A stretch of 64,000 bases of DNA from SLNP01 sp964568875 (GTDB lineage Bacteria > Bacteroidota > Bacteroidia > Bacteroidales > VadinHA17), in assembly GCA_964568875.1 (NCBI GenBank), contig CAZMSH010000008.1, positions 49,407-113,406 of the forward strand, written 5' to 3'. Position numbers and translations under genes: made by a program. How positions within the stretch are numbered: position 1 is the first letter of the stretch; every line of letters starts with the position of its first letter. Under the pieces are notes generated by a model. That model saw only the letters and a program-made list of their open reading frames with translations, did not search any database and was not told where the DNA came from. Positions 8,667 to 16,946 of the stretch are shown in pieces.

Positions 8667-9527
8667 TCACCAGACCTGCGGAATGTAAGTCTGTTCATCC
8701 TTAGGAGGCCTTACATAGGCAATATCATGGCACCTGGGTTTAAGCTTAATGGGCTTGATCTTTACCTCCTTATAGGGAATGAGACTGAGAAGGTGGTGAA
8801 TGCAGTTCAGCCTGGCCCTCCTTTTGTCATCACCCTCCACAACATACCAGGGAGATTGCCTGGTGTCAGTAAATGAAAACATCTTGTCTTTCGCCATCGA
8901 GTATTCCACCCACCTGTCGCGCGATTCAATATCCATCTGACTGATCTTCCATCTCTTGGCAGGGTCTTTTATTCTGTCCTGAAAACGCTTTTCCTGTTCT
9001 TCATCGCTTACAGAGAACCAGTACTTGATAAGGATTATCCCCGACCTGATCAGCATCCTTTCAAACTCAGGGCACGATCTGAGAAACTCTTCGTATTCTT
9101 CATCTGTACAAAAACCCATCACTTTTTCAACACCGGCGCGGTTATACCAGCTGCGGTCAAAGAGTACTATCTCACCTCCTGAAGGCAGGTGCTGGACATA
9201 TCTCTGGAAGTACCACTGGGTCTTCTCCTTTTCTGTTGGTGTGCCCAGGGCCACAACCCGACAGATGCGCGGATTCATGCAGCCTGAAATAGTTTTAATA
9301 GCTCCTCCCTTGCCTGCAGCATCTCTCCCCTCAAATATTACCACAACTTTAAGCATCTTCTCCTTAACCCACTCCTGAAGTTTAACCAGCTCTATCTCGT
9401 ATTTGGGCAATTCCTTGAAATACAGCTTTTTCGACAACCTTTTCTGTTTCTTCACCATAACATCATGGTAAAGGTCTGACCGGTCAAATTGTTCATCTGA
9501 ATCCTTATGGTTGTTTTTCTGTGTCAT
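8667..9527 (-). CDS. ppk2: Polyphosphate kinase 2 family protein
   Basis: 286 aa, one PPK2 domain. Walker A is GRDAAGKGG (67-75), the Walker B/lid start is VLFDRSWYNRAGVE (121-134), and the lid region is KRFQDRIKDPAKRWKIS. The family moves phosphate between polyphosphate and nucleotides, usually making NTP or NDP from polyphosphate. One PPK2 domain of this length fits the single-domain classes; which nucleotide is preferred cannot be read. It stands alone, 84 bp downstream of the hisS start side, with an inverted-repeat region upstream at 9555-9628. Confidence 0.95.
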   Translation of the reverse strand: MTQKNNHKDSDEQFDRSDLYHDVMVKKQKRLSKKLYFKELPKYEIELVKLQEWVKEKMLKVVVIFEGRDAAGKGGAIKTISGCMNPRICRVVALGTPTEKEKTQWYFQRYVQHLPSGGEIVLFDRSWYNRAGVEKVMGFCTDEEYEEFLRSCPEFERMLIRSGIILIKYWFSVSDEEQEKRFQDRIKDPAKRWKISQMDIESRDRWVEYSMAKDKMFSFTDTRQSPWYVVEGDDKRRARLNCIHHLLSLIPYKEVKIKPIKLKPRCHDIAYVRPPKDEQTYIPQVW

Positions 9528-9554
9528 CTGTTTCAGTATTAAGAAAAGAGCTTA

Positions 9555-9628
9555 AGGGATTTCATTAGTGAAATTTAAGAAAATCCCTGAAACTAAAAAC
9601 AGTAGCAACCGGTTTTTTGGCAAAAACC
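9555..9628. other. Pair of hairpins between the DUF4870 gene and ppk2
   Basis: Two inverted repeats are seen: AGGGATTT (9555-9562) with AAATCCCT (9581-9588), and GGTTTTT (9611-9617) with AAAAACC (9622-9628) around a 4-nt loop. Neither has a strong T tract in the minus direction, so termination of the upstream gene is only possible. Confidence 0.4.
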
Positions 9629-9653
9629 CTGGTTTATTATCAGATGTATTTCC

Positions 9654-10013
9654 CTACTGAATGAAGGGAATAGTGAGCGGATACCTGAATTCTATTCCCT
9701 GAGCCGCTCTTATCGACGCGATAACAACGCATATAAGCTCAAGAGCCATCAGCAGGAAAAAGAAGAAGAAACCGACTATCAGAAACATTAATGGAATGCA
9801 AAGCACACTATAGAGAAGCACCGAAAGCTGAAAATTCAAGCTTGCCTTGCCGTTAATGTCAATCCATTCCGAATCTGTCCTTCGCGACAGCCAAACAATC
9901 AGCGGCCCTAAAATTCCTCCAAAAAAAGGGAATATGTAACCGGCAAATGCTGAGAGATGACAGAGCATTGCCCAGTTTCGTTCCGATTCAGAATATTTTC
10001 TTAACTCTTCCAT
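9654..10013 (-). CDS. DUF4870 (Tic20-like) membrane protein
   Basis: 119 aa. It begins YSESERNWAMLCHLSAFAGY, continues to DINGKASLNFQLS, and has about four hydrophobic segments with a run of phenylalanines (FFFFF) in the third. This layout is that of DUF4870 proteins, small inner-membrane proteins of unknown role. It lies 50 bp downstream of the unknown secreted protein gene at 10064-10915. Confidence 0.85.
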   Translation of the reverse strand: MEELRKYSESERNWAMLCHLSAFAGYIFPFFGGILGPLIVWLSRRTDSEWIDINGKASLNFQLSVLLYSVLCIPLMFLIVGFFFFFLLMALELICVVIASIRAAQGIEFRYPLTIPFIQ

Positions 10014-10063
10014 AACCGAGAATGTTTATTATAAAGACAGCCAGTTTCTGTATTATGCTGCAT

Positions 10064-10915
10064 CTAAAAACGACCAATCCTTCTGAGATCGGCAGGCAGA
10101 AATCCATTTGAATTGCGCTGATCTATCTTGTGATTATTGAAATAATACATCTTTCCGTCATCTGTCCCGATAAGCATCTTGAAAACATATGCTCCCCTGG
10201 TCTCATCGGGCGGACCTACCTTATGAAGAATGAGCGTATTTGGCCTGCGTTCCGAAATGGCAGCCTTTATCTCATCCTCCGTTACAATACGGAAAATACC
10301 AGAATAGTAAGATTCTATCTCCTCTTCTGAAGCAACTGACACATCCATGTCAGCCTCACGTGCCAGTATGGTCCTGCCCTCAATTTCAGGCACAAACTTA
10401 TTGTAATATTTAAGGAACCTTACTCCTGGTGTTTTCGGACTTTCCGTTACAAGTCTGGCATGTTGCTGAATGAACTCTACAATCAGTCCCAGCTTATAAG
10501 CATATTCCTCATCTGCATCCTCTCCCGCGAAATCGAGAGGTATTGCACAGAACTCAGGCATATCCTCAAGATTTCTTACCTTCTTCCCAAGAAGAAGATT
10601 CAGAAAAACGAATGCAGACCCTGACCTGTCACGTTCGTAGTAAGATTCAGTGAGAACCAGGAACGACCATGCAGGATCATCCCTTCTTTTGTTGAACTCA
10701 TCTACCGTTATAAACTCATAAGGTGTCAGCGTCCAGTAATTTTCAACTGCATTACGGATAGCAGGGTTAAACATAGAAAAGGGAGAGTTCTCCAGTACAA
10801 CACAGGTTTTCGATTCAAGCAACAGACGACTCTCCTCCTCAGTAGGGAAAGGGGCCTGTGAAAAAAGAGAAACAGCAATGGCAAATTGAAGAGCTGCAAA
10901 AAAGGCCTTTTTCAT
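10064..10915 (-). CDS. Secreted protein of unknown function
   Basis: 283 aa, not recognised. A signal peptide is at about 1-19, then a mixed alpha/beta soluble protein with no cysteine-rich or catalytic motif. It contains ENYWTLTPYEFITVDEFNKRR, a pattern seen in Bacteroidota proteins that describe residue-by-residue envelope sensing, but that gives no function. It is 4 bp from the stop of the tyrosine-rich protein gene, so the two are almost surely co-translated and may act together in the periplasm or at the outer membrane. Confidence 0.7.
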   Translation of the reverse strand: MKKAFFAALQFAIAVSLFSQAPFPTEEESRLLLESKTCVVLENSPFSMFNPAIRNAVENYWTLTPYEFITVDEFNKRRDDPAWSFLVLTESYYERDRSGSAFVFLNLLLGKKVRNLEDMPEFCAIPLDFAGEDADEEYAYKLGLIVEFIQQHARLVTESPKTPGVRFLKYYNKFVPEIEGRTILAREADMDVSVASEEEIESYYSGIFRIVTEDEIKAAISERRPNTLILHKVGPPDETRGAYVFKMLIGTDDGKMYYFNNHKIDQRNSNGFLPADLRRIGRF

Positions 10916-10919
10916 TTAT

Positions 10920-11672
10920 CTATCTTTTTGGTAAGTAGAGTGGGTTCCTTTCATTGAACTTTCTGACATAAACAAACATAAGCTGCTTCTGCTTTTTCCT
11001 CGATAGTTTAACATATTCCTCATGCAACTCAGGATCATTCATTAGAAGTATAGTTACGTTTTTGGGCTCATATTCAAGTATCTTACCTGTCTCAAAATCT
11101 ATAAGATACTGTTGCAGTTCGGTTCTTGCAGCATTCTGTTGCCTGTAAGGCATCCCATATGAGTAGGGATAATAATAGCTGCTGTAGGGATAATAACTGT
11201 ATGGATAATTGTAACTATAAGGATCGTAATATCCACCGTAAGGGTAGTTGTTGTAATACCTTGAATCATACATCGTAATATCTGCCACAAAATGGCATAT
11301 GCTACCTATGAAAGTAATTCGGTTAAAATTCTCCTGTACCTGAATGTACAGCACACCATTGCGAGCAAAACCCCAAATATCAGATTTACTGAGCTCCTGC
11401 CTTACTCCTATTTCATCATAGTAATAGATCTTCTCTCCTTCAAACAATTTCTTGAAGAAGTCCCTGTCATTATAATCAGACGAAGTAAGTAATTTGGCTT
11501 TTGGGATCGGGTTGTTTGTCTTAACCTGGTCGAAATTCAGATATATGCCGTCTGTAAACTCAAATCCGGGCTCATACTTAACGATTCTCTCCGGTTCCAG
11601 CTGACCATACAACACCACTGAACCAACAACCATCGTGACCAGAAACACTGAAATCATCCTGAACATCTTCAT
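10920..11672 (-). CDS. Secreted protein with a tyrosine-rich tract
   Basis: 250 aa, not recognised. A signal peptide lies at about 1-23. The soluble front part (24-135) has VLYIQVQENFNRITFIGSICHF. Residues 139-176 hold 19 tyrosines among 38 residues, arranged as YPY, SYY and DPYSY steps, then a charged C-terminal helix follows. The tract breaks an otherwise ordinary protein into two halves, so it looks like an exposed flexible insert. It is the first gene of a two- or three-gene unit with 10064-10915 and perhaps DUF4870. Confidence 0.7.
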   Translation of the reverse strand: MKMFRMISVFLVTMVVGSVVLYGQLEPERIVKYEPGFEFTDGIYLNFDQVKTNNPIPKAKLLTSSDYNDRDFFKKLFEGEKIYYYDEIGVRQELSKSDIWGFARNGVLYIQVQENFNRITFIGSICHFVADITMYDSRYYNNYPYGGYYDPYSYNYPYSYYPYSSYYYPYSYGMPYRQQNAARTELQQYLIDFETGKILEYEPKNVTILLMNDPELHEEYVKLSRKKQKQLMFVYVRKFNERNPLYLPKR

Positions 11673-11719
11673 GGCTCCTCCTTTTTGGTTTCAACATACA
11701 AAATTCGTACCGCCATGGA

Positions 11720-11727
11720 CAAATTTA
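11720..11727 (-). promoter_or_regulatory. -7 box candidate for the tyrosine-rich protein operon
   Basis: TAAATTTG on the minus strand fits TAnnTTTG and lies 48 bp before the start at 11672. No clear -33 box is seen. Confidence 0.35.
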
Positions 11728-11776
11728 AGGCATTAATCTGATTGTTCCCATAACCGGTAAAGTTTTTGAGATAATT

Positions 11777-13159
11777 ATGTATTTTTACAATCTGCCACAC
11801 CCGGCTAATCTGATGGCAGAAAAAATAGATATGTCTGAGAAAACAAAGGCAAAACCGGCCGAAAATACCGGCAGCAAAGCAAATCTGAACCCGCTGATTC
11901 CGGTCTCTGTTGCAATATTGCTGGTAATAGTATCTGTAGTGCTGTTTATTAATGAAATGCCTGTCTGGTCAATTGTCTCTGTTTGTTTTTCATTTGCTGC
12001 CGTTGCCTATGCATTTATCCTTGTGACAAAAACTGTAAGAAAGGCAGAAAACAGGATTGAAGAGATGACCAGGGAAAGAATGAGACAGGGTGATTTCATA
12101 TCAGGATTTTCACACCGGATAAGAGAACCGCTAAATAATCTGGTTATAGTAGGCGAATTGCTCTCAGCTACTACACTTAACGAAAAACAGAAAGATCTGG
12201 TTGAGACCCTTATTGCTTCAACCACAAATATGGTTTCCACTGTCAACGAGCTAACGATGCAGGGTGCAGAAACCATTGCTTTCGGCAAGAGAAAGGCAAT
12301 AAGGTTCAATCTGCTTTCGGCTATTCAGAATACAGTTGAAATATTTAACCTAAAAGGTATTGCACAGGTAGATTTCTCTGTTGAATCAGCCGCCGCCCCT
12401 GGCCCGGAAATAACAGGCGACCCGATAATAATCAAGCAGATTGTTATTGATATCCTTAATAATATTACAGGCAGCGGGGAACAGGTAAAGCCTTCGCTAA
12501 AGATTGCCATCGATGAGCCTTCCCGGTCTGAAAACGGCATCAATGTAACCATAAGATTCTCATCAGGGTCTAAACTGCTGAAAGATTTCGATGAAGATTT
12601 GCATGATCCATTGTCTTTGAGACTCATCAGGGAAAATTCAGGAAAGTATGGATACGAAATCATCCCTGAAGGATATCAGCTCACTGTATCACTACCATTC
12701 TCCAGGGCAGTAGCTGAAAAAATACACGACACCGTCATATCTCCAAAGATAGCCGAACTGTCACGCGAGAAGCCCAAAAAGAGAGAAATCAGGGAGCTGA
12801 ACATGCTTCTTGTGGAAGACAACGTAATTAATCAGAAGATCACCTACCTGACACTCAAGCCCTTGGTAAAGAGTATCGATACAGCTTCGAACGGCAAGGA
12901 GGCCCTCGACATGATTGCTACGGCAGATTATGATATCATACTGATGGACATTCAGATGCCTGTGATGGATGGACTTGTTGCAACAGAAAAAATCAGGGCG
13001 CTGGAAAAGAGTACCGGCAAACATGTTCCTATTATTGCAATAACCGCAAATGCCATGCTTGGGGACAAGGAAAAATGCCTTGCAGCAGGGATGGACGATT
13101 ATATCAGCAAACCTTTTCACCCGGCAGCCCTGATTGGAAAAATAAAAGATTTCTTCTGA
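11777..13159 (+). CDS. Membrane hybrid histidine kinase with degenerate ATPase domain and a receiver domain
   Basis: 460 aa from ATG 11777; an internal ATG at 11813 is also possible. Two transmembrane segments lie at about 40-58 and 62-84. A HisKA-like helix has His113 in SGFSHRIREPLNN. The ATPase region (about 175-310) keeps an N-box-like IDILNNI (224-230) but lacks the DxGxG G1 box and the glycine-rich lid; LSLRLIRENSGKYG stands where GLGL should be. The receiver domain (about 340-460) is intact: Glu347/Asp348, phospho-Asp391 in LMDIQMPVMDG, and the lysine in YISKPF. It probably takes part in phosphotransfer or acts as a scaffold, with doubtful autokinase activity. It converges on the SpoIIE-type gene with 5 bp between. 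Confidence 0.88.
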   Translation: MYFYNLPHPANLMAEKIDMSEKTKAKPAENTGSKANLNPLIPVSVAILLVIVSVVLFINEMPVWSIVSVCFSFAAVAYAFILVTKTVRKAENRIEEMTRERMRQGDFISGFSHRIREPLNNLVIVGELLSATTLNEKQKDLVETLIASTTNMVSTVNELTMQGAETIAFGKRKAIRFNLLSAIQNTVEIFNLKGIAQVDFSVESAAAPGPEITGDPIIIKQIVIDILNNITGSGEQVKPSLKIAIDEPSRSENGINVTIRFSSGSKLLKDFDEDLHDPLSLRLIRENSGKYGYEIIPEGYQLTVSLPFSRAVAEKIHDTVISPKIAELSREKPKKREIRELNMLLVEDNVINQKITYLTLKPLVKSIDTASNGKEALDMIATADYDIILMDIQMPVMDGLVATEKIRALEKSTGKHVPIIAITANAMLGDKEKCLAAGMDDYISKPFHPAALIGKIKDFF

Positions 13160-13164
13160 AATTA

Positions 13165-14145
13165 TCAGGGCCTGAAACCTATCAGCAATACATCATCTAT
13201 CTGCTGGTTCTGACCCTTCCATGAGGTGAAATTATCTTCAAGTATATCTCTCTGATCACTTAAAGAATACTCGTGAATGTTGACAAGAAGATATCGAACA
13301 CGCCTGTTCATGAATTTCTTGTTCTCAGCACCGCCAAACTGATCAGAATAACCGTCACTGAGCAGGTAATAGTTATCTCCCTCCTCCATTGATATTACAT
13401 GGTTTGTATAAGAGATGTGTGGCATGGAGCTTCCTATAAAATGCTTATCTCCTTTTTTTTCAATCAGTTTACCTTTGCGTATCATATAAAGAGGCAGAAA
13501 GGCCCCTGAGAAGTGAAGTTCATTTCTTGTCCGGTCAACCAGGCAGACTGCTATATCCATTCCATCTTTGATTCCGGGTGAGAAACCCTCTTCGCGGTGA
13601 ATGATTGAGTCAACTTCCCTGTTGAGCACATTCAGTATTTCAGATGGTTGTCTACATTCTCCGGTCTTTATTATGCGGTCAATAGTCTGGAGACCGATCA
13701 TAGACATAAGCGCACCTGGTACACCATGACCGGTACAATCAGCCAGAACCACCCAGGTCCTATCATTGCTTTGATGTATATAATAGAAATCACCGCTTAC
13801 AATATCCCTTGGCAGGAAGAGAATAAACGATTCCCTGAAATGTTTCTGAAAAAACGATGCCGAAGGGATCAGTGCTTCCTGAATCTTCTTGGCATATACA
13901 AGACTGTCTGTAATATTCCTGTTCTTATACTCCAGTTCTTCTCTCTGCAATGCAACCTGCTTAAGGGCCTCTTCCCTCTCTTTCAGCAGTCTGTTGGCCC
14001 TGTACAGACTACGTGTCTGTCCCCATATAACGAAGTATACAAATGCAATAACGGCCACTGAATAGAACAGGTAACGGAATATCTCTCCGTCACCCGGACT
14101 GTAATTGATAATATCAGCAAGCAATTCCGTGAAATGCAGAATCAT
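13165..14145 (-). CDS. Membrane-bound SpoIIE-type PP2C serine phosphatase
   Basis: 326 aa. One transmembrane segment lies at about 22-42, followed by a coiled coil (about 46-90) and a SpoIIE/RsbU PP2C domain (about 105-326). Metal-binding aspartates appear in PRDIVSGDFYYI and VVLADCTGHGVPGALMSMIG. LLSDGYSDQFGG near the end is also typical. Such enzymes dephosphorylate anti-anti-sigma or other regulatory phosphoproteins. The stop faces the hybrid kinase stop 5 bp away, suggesting a linked signalling role without shared transcription. Confidence 0.9.
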   Translation of the reverse strand: MILHFTELLADIINYSPGDGEIFRYLFYSVAVIAFVYFVIWGQTRSLYRANRLLKEREEALKQVALQREELEYKNRNITDSLVYAKKIQEALIPSASFFQKHFRESFILFLPRDIVSGDFYYIHQSNDRTWVVLADCTGHGVPGALMSMIGLQTIDRIIKTGECRQPSEILNVLNREVDSIIHREEGFSPGIKDGMDIAVCLVDRTRNELHFSGAFLPLYMIRKGKLIEKKGDKHFIGSSMPHISYTNHVISMEEGDNYYLLSDGYSDQFGGAENKKFMNRRVRYLLVNIHEYSLSDQRDILEDNFTSWKGQNQQIDDVLLIGFRP

Positions 14146-14246
14146 TTATTAATCCCCCGCCAGGTTAGCTGTATCAGGTTATCAGACTTTTTCCAAAAAT
14201 ACAACATCCCCATAAATAATTATACCTGTGAAAGAGTTAAAGACTA

Positions 14247-16160
14247 CTAATTATTATCATCTGAGCATACAGAAGCTCCCTCACCCACAACCAGACTGAG
14301 ATACTTCAGTGAGGGTGAAGGCACAAACTCCTTTCCTGTCAGTTTCGTCCACCTGCTATCAATATGTTCTATTGTCCTTTTGTCTGAAACAACCACGTTG
14401 GGCCACTCTCGTCCAAATCCATCCCTTGCAGGCAGCTTAAATCCGGCATCTATTATGAAAACCGGCCCTGCACTAATATCCCTTACCGGATCGGTATTTC
14501 CAGCAACCTGCCACAGAATGGTATTCATGTCAGCATTACCGACACCCTCTTCGAGCAGGACAACTATATACCTTTCCTTTCCTTCTGCGGCAATACCGGT
14601 AAAATAATCTTTTATCGCTTTAGTATCCGAAGCACTTCTCCGGGTATATAACAGTACCGCAAGAATTCCTCTCCCTAATGGAAAAGTCTCTTTTACAATA
14701 TGAGGGTATTTCGATTTTACGGAGCTTCCTGCGGAGCCTGCTGCATCAACTGATGCAAAGTCAATACCTCTTCTGCCGGTCCTCATCTCCTCAGGCAGTT
14801 TCGTAGTGGCATCAATACCCATTTTACCACCGAATGAAAATTGTTCTGATGTATGGTCAAGTACGTCAAGCGGCCCCTTAAGAAACATAATATCTTCTGA
14901 GAAACAGACATTGGATTCTATTATGTTCATCACCTCACCAAAATTTCTGATATCGGTATCTCCGCTTACCACAACAATAAACTTGCTGAACATCATCTGC
15001 CCTGCCCCGAATAATGTACTGAGCACCTTCATACCCTGGCCGGGATATTTCTTTTCTATTCTGACTATTACCAGATTATGGGCCACTCCTGCCGGTGGCA
15101 TATACATATCCAGCACTTCGGAAGCCATGGTCATCCTTATAGGTGCAAGGAACAATCTCTCCGTGGCTTTTCCGATCCATGCATCTTCCTGAGGAGGTAT
15201 ACCAACTATTGTAGCCGGATATACTGCATCATTACGGTGAGTTATCGCTGTAACATGAAAAGCCGGATACCAGTCAGCAAGTGAATATACACCGGTATGG
15301 TCGCCAAAGGGACCTTCATAATGAAGATCTTCTGCCGGATCAACATAACCCTCGATTACAAAGTCGGCATCTTCGGGCACCCATATATCCTGTGTAAGAC
15401 ATTTTACAAGCTTCACTCTCCTTCCCCTGAGAAATCCTGCCAGCAGGTACTCATCAATGTTTTCCGGCAGAGGTGCCGTTGCGGCATAGGTGTATACAGG
15501 ATCACCGCCCAGGGTTACTGCCACAGGCATCTTTTCTCCCTTTCTCTTCCACTCCATATAGTGGTTTGCTCCTGTCTTGTGCCTGTGCCAGTGCATGCCG
15601 GTGGTCTTACCGTCAAATACCTGCATCCTGTACATCCCGGCATTGGTAGCTCCTGTAAAAGGATTAAATGTGTGTACCACCGGAAGCGTTATAAAACGTC
15701 CTCCGTCATAAGGCCAGCACTTCAATACAGGCAGGAGACCGAGGTCCGGCTCCTTCATTACTTTTCGCTGGCATTCACCCCGGCCTTTCTTTCTCACCGG
15801 TATCAACCGAGCAAGATTCAGCAGCTGAGGCAATGACTTAAGCTTCCTGATAAAACCGTTGCCGCTACTTCCCCGGAACCGCTGAAGAAGTTCTTCTATC
15901 TGACTACCCGCTTCATCAAGATCGCTCCTGCCAATTGCCAGTGAGATGCGTCTGTCAGACCCATATGTATTTATCAGAACAGGGAAGCCGGTACCATTGT
16001 TGTCAAACAAGAGGGCACTGCCGCCACTCTTTATGATTCTGTCAGCAACCTCTGAAATTTCAAGTACGGGATCAACATATTCATTAATCCTCAACAATTC
16101 ACCCTCTTCGCTCAGTCTGCTGATAAAACTGCTTAGTCCGTTGTATCCTTTGCTTTTCAA
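14247..16160 (-). CDS. UbiD-family prenylated-FMN decarboxylase
   Basis: 637 aa, longer than E. coli UbiD. Family motifs are NAGMYRMQVFDGKTTGMHWHRHK (about 160-185), EGPFGDHTGVYS (about 280-291) and the active-site stretch IPPQEDAWIGKATERLF. The enzyme uses prenylated FMN, made by a UbiX partner, to decarboxylate aromatic or unsaturated acids. In Bacteroidota, members of this length are often annotated as acting in quinone synthesis; the substrate cannot be read here and no UbiX gene is in the window. It stands alone on the minus strand. Confidence 0.88.
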   Translation of the reverse strand: MKSKGYNGLSSFISRLSEEGELLRINEYVDPVLEISEVADRIIKSGGSALLFDNNGTGFPVLINTYGSDRRISLAIGRSDLDEAGSQIEELLQRFRGSSGNGFIRKLKSLPQLLNLARLIPVRKKGRGECQRKVMKEPDLGLLPVLKCWPYDGGRFITLPVVHTFNPFTGATNAGMYRMQVFDGKTTGMHWHRHKTGANHYMEWKRKGEKMPVAVTLGGDPVYTYAATAPLPENIDEYLLAGFLRGRRVKLVKCLTQDIWVPEDADFVIEGYVDPAEDLHYEGPFGDHTGVYSLADWYPAFHVTAITHRNDAVYPATIVGIPPQEDAWIGKATERLFLAPIRMTMASEVLDMYMPPAGVAHNLVIVRIEKKYPGQGMKVLSTLFGAGQMMFSKFIVVVSGDTDIRNFGEVMNIIESNVCFSEDIMFLKGPLDVLDHTSEQFSFGGKMGIDATTKLPEEMRTGRRGIDFASVDAAGSAGSSVKSKYPHIVKETFPLGRGILAVLLYTRRSASDTKAIKDYFTGIAAEGKERYIVVLLEEGVGNADMNTILWQVAGNTDPVRDISAGPVFIIDAGFKLPARDGFGREWPNVVVSDKRTIEHIDSRWTKLTGKEFVPSPSLKYLSLVVGEGASVCSDDNN

Positions 16161-16183
16161 TTCCGGTCAGATTAATATGGCAA

Positions 16184-16191
16184 CAAAGATA
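16184..16191 (-). promoter_or_regulatory. -7 box candidate for the ubiD-type gene
   Basis: TATCTTTG on the minus strand fits TAnnTTTG and lies 24 bp before the start at 16160. The -33 part is unclear. Confidence 0.4.
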
Positions 16192-16273
16192 AAATATATT
16201 ATCAATGTGATAATGTGATAATCAGCCGGTCCGATTTTGAGATGACATAGTTATGAGGTTAGCCTAAAACAGT

Positions 16274-16305
16274 AACGGGAACCTTTCTGTCGAATGGTTC
16301 CCGTT
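16274..16305 (-). terminator. Strong hairpin upstream of the ubiD-type gene
   Basis: Perfect 10-bp stem AACGGGAACC / GGTTCCCGTT with a 12-nt loop. On the minus strand it is followed by ACTGTTTTAG, a short T-rich tail. It could end transcripts coming from eno and the repeat region. Confidence 0.5.
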
Positions 16306-16344
16306 CATTTGAAGCAACCGAAATTGCCTTAAATGCCAGATTAC

Positions 16345-16690
16345 AGTTATTACGGCCGGCTTTCAGCTTTTCTCCTTGCGGAGGAGGCCGTCTGCCCTGA
16401 CCTTCCGGTGAGGCCTGTTACAGCTTCACTTTCCGGCTGTTCCCTGGATAAACCCGGCGGGATTTATCTTCCGGAACGGAGTGCTGAAGAGTTTAACCCC
16501 TTCAACCAAACCTTTAAAGAACTCTTGCGAATCTTTGCGGGTTATCCTTTCTTCGCGGACTTTGTGTTTCCACTCTGTCTTTGTTTCCAGGACTCCGGCT
16601 CTTCCGGCGGCAGATCCTGAGATCTGTTCGAAACAACTACTGCTTCAGTTAAGAAGGGTTCGCTGCCTCCTCACCTTTGGAGCAACCTTT
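16345..16690. other. Non-coding hairpin-rich stretch, possible structured RNA
   Basis: No convincing protein gene is seen here. Short strong hairpins follow one another: CTCC-TTGC-GGAG (16372-16383) nested inside CGGCC/GGCCG (16353-16357, 16386-16390); GATAAACCC/GGG-A-TTTATC (16447-16468); CCGG/CCGG (16595-16607); a perfect CAGATC/GATCTG with a 4-nt loop (16611-16626); and GGTT..CTCC/GGAG..AACC (16657-16687). CTTTGCG-like words (CTTGCGAATCTTTGCGG, CTTCGCGGACTTTG) lie at 16523-16565. It may be a structured RNA on either strand or decayed intergenic repeats; RNase P, tmRNA and SRP signatures were not found. Confidence 0.4.
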
Positions 16691-16841
16691 TATCGCTCAT
16701 CTGGTATAACAAAAATAACAAGAGAAGGCTCCGTTACCAAATAAAATGAATCATAGATATAAACCGAGTTTGAACATAAGTTATTAACAAATGTTAACAA
16801 AAACGGTATGCGGTAAACGGGGCCGGTATCCGGTTATACCT

Positions 16842-16946
16842 CAATACGCCATTATACCATTATGTCATTATGCCTACTATTACGCCTGCGCCATTAAGTC
16901 ACTACGTCTTCTACGCCTTTTACGCCCTTCTACGCCTTTTATGCCC
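16842..16946. repeat. Degenerate tandem repeats of TACGCC / CATTATGCC type
   Basis: The stretch up to the eno stop is built from imperfect short units such as CATTATACC, CATTATGTC, CATTATGCC, then TCTACGCCTTTTACGCCC repeated twice. It carries no gene. It resembles the degenerate minisatellites common between genes in this phylum. Confidence 0.6.

Noticed and set aside
16333..16620. 95-codon open frame on the plus strand between ubiD and eno
   Set aside because: It is made of the hairpin and repeat sequence, has no recognisable domain or start context, and its composition is unlike the neighbours.
16330..16700. RNase P RNA, tmRNA or SRP RNA in the hairpin-rich stretch
   Set aside because: The conserved cores of these RNAs were looked for and are missing; only a weak resemblance to the SRP GGAA loop exists.
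16784..16797. Palindrome TTAACAAATGTTAA as replication or regulator site
   Set aside because: AT-rich, short, no DnaA boxes around and no gene start nearby that would use it.
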